Assembly: GCA_020152595.1 (NCBI GenBank)
Contig: JAIGNY010002073.1
Span: 1,661,001 to 1,725,000 of the forward strand
Length of the DNA stretch: 64,000 bases
Source of the DNA: Chiridota heheva
Taxonomy: Eukaryota > Echinodermata > Holothuroidea > Apodida > Chiridotidae
Direction of reading: 5' to 3'
The notes beneath the pieces are model-generated. The model was not told where the DNA came from. It saw only the letters and a program-made list of their open reading frames with translations, and did not search any database. Position numbers and translations under genes: made by a program. Below, piece after piece: positions 11,901 to 23,900 of the stretch. Within the stretch, counting starts at the first letter, position 1. The number at the start of each line of letters is the position of its first letter.

Positions 11901-14900
11901 CAGATCATGTGGTACACATGTAACCCATGATCTGTATATCTACTGTTCTACTGTCTTGTTATTGGTGGTGATTTCATGCATAGTAATTAGTAGACAGGGC
12001 TTAATGTAAAAATCTTAAAGTCATCATGTTTTAACAACTGCATATCAGTTTTTGTTCATATTTGGTGTAATTTTGTTGTCAGCTAGTGTGTTCATGGTTA
12101 TGGTACAGTGTACATGTTGAATTTCATTAAAATGCCAGTGGGGGACGGGGCTAGCCTTAATGTGGTTTTGACAAAAAGAACTTGTAAACACAATATTTCA
12201 AGAATGATTTATATCACATGTGGTACACAGTTAGCCCGTGGTCCATAGAAATACCCTATTGTTTTTGTTGGTGATGTCATGAATATTAACGAGTGAGTGA
12301 TATGATGATGAATGAGGAACTGTAGGTCTGTTTTGCATTATATGTGTTATGATAATGTTATTAGTTATTATGTACATTCATCTGCATGGCTCTATTCTAT
12401 TTAGATGCATGGTTGGCATAGCTTATAAATTTAACATATATCATGATAATAATAATACATTTTTATATAGCGCATTATACCAAACGGTCTCAATGCGCTT
12501 TACATAAACAAATAAACATGAGAAAACCTTAAGATACAAACAGTAAGAGAACAAAAAACCATACTTAAAAAGATAGAAGCAGGATAAAGTTACGAGGTCC
12601 AATGATGGGAACTCATGAAAAGGTGTGTTTTCAATACACTCTTAAAAATATCTAAAGTAGGGGCATTTCTGATGTAGATTGGGAGAATGTTCCAGAGTTT
12701 GGGGGCTGCAGATTGAAAAGAACGTTCACCATAAGTCTTGGTGTTAATTTTTGGCGGCTTTAGGAGAATAGCACTGTTAGATCTGAGTGAGCGAGTTGGT
12801 AATTGTAAGGTGAGTAAGTTGGAAATATAATTTGGAGCAAGACCATGAATGGCTTTGTATGTGAGGGTGAGAAGCTTGTAGTTTATTCTTTCACATATAG
12901 GAAGCCAATGAAGTTGGTGGAGGATGGGTTTAATGTGAAATTTCTTACTTGTAAGAGTAACTAATCTGGCAGCAGTGTTTTGAATGCGCTGGAGCTTTGA
13001 GATTTGTTGAGAAGGAAGTCCAAATAAGATACTGTTGCAACAATCAAGTCTGGATGATACAAATGCGTGAATAAGTGTCTCAGTCGACTTTTGATCAAGA
13101 TATTTATGAATTTGGCTAATTTTTCTGATGGCAAGTGAAGCGGAGCGACATATATTATTTACATGTGGCAACAGTGTAAGCTTATCATCAAAAATAACAC
13201 CCAAGTTTTTAACACAGGAAACAGGACATATACATGAATTACCAATCATAACAGAGGAAACTGGAGTAGTGCTTAGAAAACGTGACGAAATATGAATTAC
13301 TTCAGTTTTACTCTCATTAATAATTAGTTTGTTGTCTGCAATGACTGTTGATATCAAACTTGAAAATCAACCAACATATGAAAGAATGCATTAGAACCAC
13401 TAAATCTGTTGGTTTTCTGGTTAGGGACAGAGGTGTAGAAAAGAAATTTAAAGAATTCCTTCAAAGGAGTCTGTTTATTACATCTTAAATGTATCTCTAT
13501 TAAACCTCTTTTATAATGTACAATGTGTTTGTTGTAACTCCTTTTATATTTGAATTTTCTTTCCCTCTAGTTTGCACTTCCGCATTCCCGGGGTAGCTCA
13601 CATGGTCAGTCAAGGATCACCCGTTATGCATACCCAGAGAAGCACTACGTTAAGATGATGGAAGAAGCCTTTCCAATGTGGGCGGAGCTGGAAAAAGAGA
13701 CAAAAACAACATTGTTTAGGTGCAGTTTTAATTGTTTTAATAAATTGACTAACCTACCACTGGTGCTGCTTACTCTTTACCTTAAAGTAGACTTATGACT
13801 TATAAATAGTATACAACGTCAAAAGAATCACAATCAAAAGTAATTTTTTTCCTGCTTGTATGTTGGTTAATGTAGGGAGATGCTCTAAGAAAAGGAGGAA
13901 ATATGATATGAAAGGAGACAAAATGTTGTTTGGGAATCATAAACTGCCAACTTGGACAATTCGTTGAGAGTTCAATCCACCAGTAACCCTTGGTTTTCCA
14001 TGGTACATTTATCTTATTTTTGCATAGTAACAATTTGAAAATTGTACCAATGTTGAAATGCAAAACAGGAATTGGTTAGTCTTTATCTCAATCAAATTTC
14101 TTTTGGCAGAAATACCGGCTTGCTCATCATGCAGAGACCTCCGTATAACGTTTACAACGAGCGACTTCAGAATGTTATTGCCACAGGTAAACCATACAAG
14201 GAATTAACCACCCAGGAACTCCGACAGCGATATCCTGGGATGAGTCTTCAACCCGACTACAAAGTGTTTCTGGATTTGTCTGCTGGAACGTTAAGGGCAG
14301 ATAAAGGACTAAAATGCTTCCAGGTAAAATGATTAAAGGAGACATAAAGTCAAATATTCTTCCTTGATGTATTACAGAGAATTAAAAAAAAAACTAAATA
14401 CCAAAAACCCCATCATAAAATCTTAATCCATTCTCAAGTTTCTAAGTTTGTTGTAACATGGACACTGCTATTTTGTGTGGAATTCATGCCAGTGATAATA
14501 TAATTTTTCTTTAAAAGTTTCTTTCCAAACTACTTTGACATGAAGTTTTAAAGGCTTGAATCATTAATATCATATATAGATGCAAATTCATAGACCCATG
14601 TAAAGAAATTATGACTTAGTAGAAGGTAGAAAATTTCAAATATTTAAATTTGATAATATTCTTATCTGTACTGGGTATATGACATCATTTTTTAGAGGGT
14701 GTGTGAACAAAATGGCTGCTCTCATGTAAGTTTATAAGAATTAACATTTTGATAAATTAGAAAATATATGCTCAATTGTTTTGCATAATTGAAATTTCTT
14801 CAGAGGACTTATAACTATTTCTATCATATTAAGTAAAGAAAAAGCCAGACTTTTATGTCTCCTTTAAGTATTGTACTGAAGATTGTAGAGAATAGTGGTG

Positions 14901-17900
14901 GTGTTTTTCAGAAAATTTATATCCAGAAGCTGATTTTGTTTTTAAATATACTTCATTAAGTTATTTTGATTTAAACAACAAGATAGTGACAAAGCATTTA
15001 CATGATAGTACAAATCAACACCCATTTGGTAATACTGATTGCTCTTATTTACATTATGTTTATTTCTTTGTCTTTTGTTTGAAAGCAAGAAAAAAAAAAA
15101 TTTCATTTCAAATGAAGAAAGTTAAAAGATTTCTCTTTATATCTTGTATAAAGGATGAATTTAAGAGGAGAGGGGGTATTATTCGTGATGAAGAGAAGGT
15201 GCTTCACATTATTCCGGGGACAGAGGTCACCATCCAGACGACAAAGGGTCAATATTTTGCCAAGAGTATTGTTCTTACTCCTGGTCCTTGGGCTTCCAAG
15301 ATGTTGAAGCCTCTTGGTCTCAATCCTCCTCTGCAGGTAAGAATACACAGTTTTTATTTGACAGAAGATAAAATGAAGTAAAATAAAACAAACTAAAATT
15401 AAATTAAATTAAAAAAATTAGGTTTCAAAATAATCTTTTTATTCAAAATATTGGAAATTGATTAGAGGGTATCCCTATTTGTTTGAAAAAGATTTTGAAA
15501 TCAAGAATATGATTAATCAGGATGATTTCAGGTCTTTAATATTCTTTTCATTAGATCAAAGATATTTTCAAATCATTTATAAAAACATGTTGGAATATTC
15601 TGGAAATGTGAAATCTTCACTCTTTTCTAACTTTAATTTATGTACTGAAATAATTGGTCTGAAAACCACATGTTCAGTTTGCTAAAACAGTGCCAACCAC
15701 AAACAAACAATTACATTTTTCAGGTGGTTCAATTTTAAATTATAAGAAATAGTTGAAATTATACATTTTGATTAATGTATTTAATATTATGTCTGTCGAA
15801 AAATGAGAGAAAAGTGTATGTGTAGTGTCCCATTGTTGGTGATGTTGGTATTTTGTACATATTTTATCATGTTTTTGGACGAGCCTGTTTTCATGACGTA
15901 AGTCAGCCAGATTTTGATGTTGCACGCTCTCTTGCCTTTTGGAGCTTGCTCTGATAAGACGTATTTCAAGCAATAGTTTTTAAACATTAACCTTAACTTA
16001 AAATGATTAATATTAGGGCTGTAAAAACCATCTAACATTAAAGTTTGCTCTCTGGCGTGGTTTTGGGTTTTGCTCGTTTAGAAGCAATTTTACATAGGTT
16101 TTAGGAGCTTCAAGCAATTTATCTTGAAACATCTTTTGCCCTTGGGCATTAACGTAGCATAACTGCATTACCCTAGTATAGGCCTGCCGTAGCGTAACCT
16201 TAGGCCTGTTTAATGCTAGCTTCGGCTCTGTATGTCTATCTCCCTCCACAAAACCTTCACTCTTTGCAATATCTATCTCCCCCAATGCCAACGTTTAACC
16301 AAGCAGCCTTAACAACCTCAACTCTCAGCTCCCCTCCCCCTTTATCCTTCTTGGTGACTTCAACGCCCACAAACCCCTGTCGGGCTCCCAATACCACCAC
16401 CCCCAGAGGCAAGCTCATCGAAAACACTCTTCGACAGCACAGCTTCTCCTTGCTCAACACTAACTCCCCAACCTACCTTCACCCTGCCACAGGATCCCTC
16501 ACCTGTATTGACCTGTCTATCTCTTCCCCCAATCTCCTCCTTGATTTTAGCTGGAAGGTCACTGCTGATCTCTGTGGTAGTGACCATTACTCTCTTCTTA
16601 TACACTCCAACCTTCAAACCCCCACTGACCACACCCCCAATTGGAACCTCGAGAAGGATGACTGGCCCCTTTTCAAAACCCTCTGTGACTCGCACCTCTC
16701 CCTCTATCTCCTCCAGGGTGAGGATCCCATGTCATAACATCATTATCAACATTGCCACCTACTCTATTACCAAAACCTCCAAACCCCCTAACCACCCTCT
16801 CCCCCTCCCGAACCCCTGGTTCTCTGATGACTGCAAAATCGCCATCAAGACAGAAAAAGCGCCCTCAGGAACCTCAAAACTAACCCGACCACCCACAACC
16901 TCAACCTCTTTTGCATCAGCCGAGCCAAAGTCAGGCGCACTATCAAGGACAGTAAAACCAACACTTGGAACAACTTCATCTCTTCTCTCACCACCAACAC
17001 CCCCACTAAGAAGATTTGGAGAACCCAACCATTGCAAATCAATTTTGGGGAAATTTTGGTGAAAAAATGAAAATTACTTATGTTTGGCTCTATTTTACTC
17101 TGAAATCCATCAAAAAAATGACCCCCATTAAAACCGAACGGTTCGAATATGAAAAAGTCAATGGAGTTTTTTCAAATTATATACAAATTACCTCCGTATC
17201 AGTTTGGTATGGTCCCGAAATTATTTATTGAAAATTGCACTTCCAAATCGACAAAAATCATGTTGATCCAGCGTTTAAGTGCTGATAGCTTCTCATCTGG
17301 AGGGCCATGACTGGAGGGCCATGATCGCCAACGCCAATGTCTGTTCCAGACTAGGCACCTAGAGAGAGAGAGCTTCTTATCTAAATTCCTTCTTCAAATA
17401 AAAAAGTGATTAATGTGTGTAGTCTATTCATTCAGAAATTATGAAAGCTTCATGAATTTTAATTTGAAAATAAATGCTATTAATATTATTACTAACGATT
17501 CAACAACTTTATGATACCTGTATTTGATATTATCAAAAATTTCAATATGCAGATTGATTTGCCTTTGATATGATTATTGTTGTTTCGATATCTCTGAAAT
17601 TTGTCATTTTTCATCGCTTACTAGATATATATTTATACATTGTGCATAGGAGGCATTTTCATCGATCAAATTGTTCCATCCGTAAATGCCAAACAATCAA
17701 TTCATGTTTTTTTACGATTTATAATTCATTCTACACTTTCAGTTTTGTTTTTGTGTTCTTTTCATGAAAAGAACATTTTTGATCATTTTTTTGTGAATAA
17801 TTTCTTGTGATGAAATCTTTTTGCTTTTTCTCATTCTTTTATCCAAGTTTAATTTACCAAACATCTATACATGTGTCCCTTTGCCCCACATTTGTTTTTA

Positions 17901-20900
17901 ATAATGTGAATATAGAAAAATACTTACCACTTAATTCTTAGGATAATAAAAAAAAGCAAAGATATTTCTCAGTGTTGCCATGACAACAGGTTGTAATTTT
18001 GCAGCAATTACAAACTTTGAGGATTGTTGAAAGCTAACATAAAGAGTGAAGCTTAGTCTCATGAGTATTGTGCCAAGTGGTTATGAGATTTTAGTAAAGG
18101 GAAATAGATTTTTTTTTAAATTCAATAATGTCCCAGTGTAATCACATTGGTTCAACAGATACTGTACTTTATTTCTAGGTTTGCTTACTTAAGAGAAAAT
18201 GATCTAAAATGTACATAAAGATATTATTTGAAGATACCTAAATTTTATCAATGCATAGTTTTGTTTACTTTTCAATTCGTTTCAATTTTTATTCTTCATT
18301 TTTGTGAAAGCTAACATAAAGAGTGAAGCTTAGTCTCATGAGTATTGTGCCAAGTGGTTATGAGATTTTAGTAAAGGGAAATAGATTTTTTTAAATTCAA
18401 TAATGTCCCAGTGTAATCACATTGGTTCAACAGATACTGTACTTTATTTCTAGGTTTGCTTACTTAAGAGAAAATGATCTAAAATGTACATAAAGATATT
18501 ATTTGAAGATACCTAAATTTTATCAATGCATAGTTTTGTTTACTTTTCAATTCGTTTCAATTTTTATTCTTCATTTTTGTTAGCATTTTTATCATTCCTA
18601 CACTTATATTGGGCATAAATCTATGAAAACATAATGTATGACACGTTATATAATTAATCTCAGTTCATGTAATAAAAATCATAATGCAAATTAAAGTGAA
18701 AAAGCAATGTAACAAATTCCATTTAAATATCAAGTAATACCAGTAATGATTGATGGCATTTAAATAAATGCTAACAAAAAATGCAAACAGCTATTAGTTG
18801 ATTAATTTAAGTGCCTCATATTTTGAAAGATTTATTTGCCATGGACCATTTCTTTTGTGTCATTATGAAAAGTCAAATGCCTCCCATGTATAAAAGTGGG
18901 CAAGATGGAAATTGCTTCTGTAGTTGATAAGTAATATTTATGAAGTATTTAAGAACACATTTATAAAGTAGGGCAGTATCTGAAGATGCCTGAAGAATTA
19001 AAGGGAATCAATTCTTGATTGGATACTGCAAGTTCTGTTGGTGGTGAAATAGATTGAATTGTAAGATGGGTATGAGACAGAATTCCAAATTCTATGAAGA
19101 AGAAATGCTGATTCTGATGAGTTAGTGACAGACAGCAAGAGACAATAGTAGATACGTTATCTGAAAGTCAATTAAAAACATGCAAAAAAACAGCAAATTC
19201 TACCAAAACCAATTAGAAAACTTTCAAGTTTTTTTTTATCAAGGGAATATTAGGGATGTCATCAGTTGGCTTAATCAATTGACTAGATAACAATTTACTT
19301 TGTGAATCCTATTGGACCATAGCCTATGGCCTTTTCTTGTTACTTATTGCTTCAATGATGTAATATTCCCTCTTACTATGCACTTCATAAAGTGGATTAG
19401 TGTGCATTACTGGAAAACTAAATGTGCTTATGAGGGTATGCCTTGATGACACGCTGGAATTGAAACTTGTATCTGGAGTTGCCACATATGAATACACTGC
19501 TCCTTTAAAGTATTGTTTTAGCTAAACAAAATTGTGGCACTTTCAGTGGTCATTTTGTGCATGTCACGTAACAAGTTATGCATTTGATAGTGTTTAGCAC
19601 ATCTAATGGTAAATACACCACAATTTGAAGTGTTTTCAGACTTTGTTGTTCGTGATTGTTGTTAAAGAGAAATACCATCTAACTTACCATGTAAAAAATT
19701 AATGAAAAGGACCTTAACAAAAGTTCTGTGTTACGAAAAAGTTTTCAACAAATCTAAGGTTTGAAATTTTGAATGGAAAGAGGTTTCGCAAGGTTATGTT
19801 CAAGTTCAGATAATTTGATGGTCGTTCCTTTATAAATGAAGTCCATCTAGAATCTGTTTTCATTCAATTTGACCATTACTTTTTTGGCTATGATGTTTGA
19901 AATTTTAAAACTTTCAGGCATCCATAATAGCAATCACATACGCCAAGCTTTAAAATATAAAATAACATTCATTGGCATGCATTTTCCCTTTCATATTGTG
20001 TCATATCTTGGTGTCGTATATACATCTTGGTCAATCAATTAGTAATGCTGCTCATAAAACTTTTAGGCATCCCTAATAGCAATCACATACACCTAGCTTG
20101 AAAATATGAAATAACATTCATTGGCATGCATTTTCCTTTTTATATTGTGTCATATCTTTGTGTCATATATACATCTTGGTCAATCAAATAGTAATGCTGC
20201 TTATGAATAATTCATAGAAAAAAGTAAGCATGTAACCAGATTATAAAAATAATATATTTGAATCCTGAACAGCAAACATTTGAGCTATTTATTAATGAAC
20301 AAGAGCAAAGGGTCATGATGATCATGGTTTATTGTTGTCTTTATAGTCTTCTCATTGTCCTTTCAATTGATCTTCAGCCTCTTCGAATGCAAGTTCTTTA
20401 TTGGAAAACCAAGAGCAACTTCCAGAATATGCCTTGTTTTATTGACGATTCCCTTGGGAAAAAGCATATATATGGGCTAGGTCCGCATGAATATGACAAT
20501 TTATTCAAGGTATTCAGCGGTAAATATGATAGCATGTGTAAAAAAATTTTTGTGAAGGTGCTTACTAAAACTTCTATTTATTTTTTGGGTGCTGGATCAT
20601 TAATACTATCTGCTAACACAACCACACATTAACAGTCTTATTTTTTTTTTACTCTTCAATTAACACAGGTCATAATTGTAGAAACGTGTATAGTAACAAA
20701 TTATTTCAATTACACTGGGTGTATTATGGAATACTTACTTCCAATGTACACCTATTACTATTAATTCACATATTCCTAGAGCACAATGTCACCTATGACT
20801 CAAACCAAATCTTATTTTCTCATTCCTGATATTGTTATGAGACTGTTTTTTTACTTGCAATTTTGTACGTTTCAAAATTGAGAATTCTTTAACCATCTCA

Positions 20901-23900
20901 GTTGTATTTAATTTGACTGTTAAAATGTCGTTTATTGACCCTATGAAAATAAGTAGGGTCATACTATAGGCAAAGTTTCGGAAAAGCTTAAATCAGGAAG
21001 TTTTTCAGTGGAAAAATATTTTAAAGCTTTTCTCATTGTGAAATAATTAAAATTTCCTAGTTAGGTGGGTTTTATGCCTGATTTTTATTTTTTTTAATGT
21101 ATTTTTTATTTTGTTGAACCTAATTTCAGTGAAATATAACTGAACATTCATGATAATAAATCAAAATTATTATACAAATGATATTTCTTTTGAAAGATGA
21201 TATCAGATATTTATGACTGTAACATTTCTATCATACTGTGATGAGTGATTATCTGGTAGATGCACATCCCATACACATTGTAGTTTTTTAAGTTATTCTA
21301 TATACAGTATTCTAGCACCTCAACACACATTCAAACCAATTCTTAGTTCTCAAAATAATCATCTTTGAATCACAGCAAGCTTTCATCAGAGATGGTTTTA
21401 ATCTGAAACTGACACCAGTTACTTTTTGATTCAAATGCTGTTGCTCGTGATGCCCGTTGATGCTCATGAGGCTTAAGTCATTAGCATGAATGAATTTTGA
21501 TTCCTCGAAGGGCTGGAATGAACTGTTGTGATAAAAGACAAAATTATAACATGTATGATGCATTTCAACATAAGATAGCAATTAATGGTAAGTGCAGAGT
21601 GTGCTGGGAGACAGGGAGTGATGGTATGTGATATTTAGATTTCAGCAAGATCTGTCATTTAATATTTGTGAAAATGCACAGCAAATGTTAAGGGATTGTA
21701 AGAAGTGAATATTTTTAAGCTCAGCAGGATATGATGCTTATTGCTGGTCTATGCAAAGTATTGTATAGTAGGTTTATCATGGAAATATAGCATGGATCTT
21801 TCAGTTCAATAATTCCCCTGGAGTTAATGGCTAGGTGTCATTGAACTGTGTTTGTTAAGAAAGGTTCTATGATGTCATGGTATGCTGTGATTTATGTGTA
21901 TCAATTTGTATGTGCTGTTGTGAACCCATTAAAAGTAACTTTTGTTTTCTCTTGTGATATTTTTTGAAGATTGGATTTCTTCACATCACTTTTGAAACAT
22001 GAGTTGTAGTGATGTGACACATTGATGAAAAGTAATCAAGGGTAATGAAAACATATTGTAACATTATCACCATATTTGTTATGAACAAATGTTGCAGTAA
22101 TTTGCATTATGCAAACAATAGGTTTTCCTTCATTTGTCTTTCATTGTAAGTATTTTGATTGAAAAGTATAAGATGTATTAAATATCAGTGATAATTTTCA
22201 GTGCAAAGCAATGAGCTACTTAAATATTTCAAATGAAGAATTGTTGAAAATTGTGTGTAGTTTCTTAAAATATACCTATGGTTGGTACCTGTATCTATGA
22301 TAGTGTTTTGCTATTCATATCACTACAAAGAGAAGGAAACTGGAAAAAGACATCTCCAACCAAGTTTGTTTTATATTTGTGGTTAATTTTCAAATGGATT
22401 TAATATTTCTTGTATCTTTTCATTGATGTATGGTATTCTAGATACACTTATTTCCACATACCCACACTTTGCTGCAAATTGATCATGACATCTTATCTCA
22501 TGAAACACATCAGTACCTACCGAACAACAGCTCCGACAAGTCTTTCAAATGCACCTAAAGTTGCTATTGAATGAAAATACTGTTGGTTACTGTTTGGGAA
22601 TCTGAATTAATTAGCTGTTTTTGAAAAATGCATGGAGCTTGATTAGACAGGTACATTTAAAATGCTATTTTTTTCTCTCTTCATTTCTTCATAACAAGAC
22701 ATGGAAGTTACATGTGTGTTACTGGGAGGAGGGTTATGGTGATTTTCATAACATGCCATGTATCGTGGATGACACCCAGGGAAAGAAGCAGTTTTATGGT
22801 CTGCCAGTTCATGAATTCCCAAAGCTTTTCAAGGTAGACCTAGACAAAGACCCTTCTCCCCTGCCCTAAGAATGATTTTTATCCTGATAAGTGTCAATCA
22901 TGACAATAAGTGTACCACTTGATGTAGTGCATGGTAGACTGAAGTAGAGTTATTTCTGTGTGTGCATTGAATTCCTGCATCTACCAAGCTCCATGTTTCT
23001 TGTCTTAAGTTCGGATATACATCAAATTTGAAGAATTTATGCTAGCTGCTTACAGTATGTTGTGTTATTCTAAAAAGATGAACAACTGAAAAGATAATCA
23101 ACAACAAAGTGGCCCTAAGATCACTGCTGTTGTTTAGTTTGTTTTAGTTGTTTCAGATTATCTTACATTTTTCAAAAATGAAAAAAAAGGTTTCATGCTA
23201 AGTGGTGCTGGTTTAATCAGTTTGAATAATTATGCATGTATTAATTAAATTGCCTTGATTAGTACACAAGTCCTTAACTTTGGTATCTCTTACTATTTGA
23301 GAATTGCTCTTGAATCATATGCCTATATTGTTTGCTGGTTGTCAGTTCAAATTTTCTCCTCTCCAAAAGCAAGTGTCCTTCTACTGAGGGACACCTTGTT
23401 AGATCACACTTTGACAACAGTTTTCTAACAAGCTGTGTATGTCTGTTTTATAGCTTGTTTATAAATAACCTGTGAATATAATCTAAGAATTGGTTTGAAT
23501 TGAACACTACACAGCTTTTTCCTTCCTGTTGCAAAAGCTATCTTTTTCATTTCTTTGTTTGAGTGTCATGTACTGTGTTTGCCATTTAATGTAGCTCTTT
23601 TAGTTTTGAAGTTGTCCATGCATCTTATCAGAACTTTGTTTTGTGTAGCAGCACTCATTCAGTCTTTAGTTGTTAATGTTCTGTCTTTCCCCAGTGAATC
23701 ATAATCTTTAATTTTGTTGCTGTACTGTCTTGTTTGATTTGTGGCTATGCTTTTGTTTTCATATCTAGTGCATTATTAACCTTATTTCTCATTTGGAAAT
23801 ATCATTATCTTCGTATGCTTGGTTAAAAGTGGGAGGAAGAAAATTAGCAGAGAAATAAAAGATTCTAGGTTTTGTAAGAGACAAGAATTCAATTTGTCTT

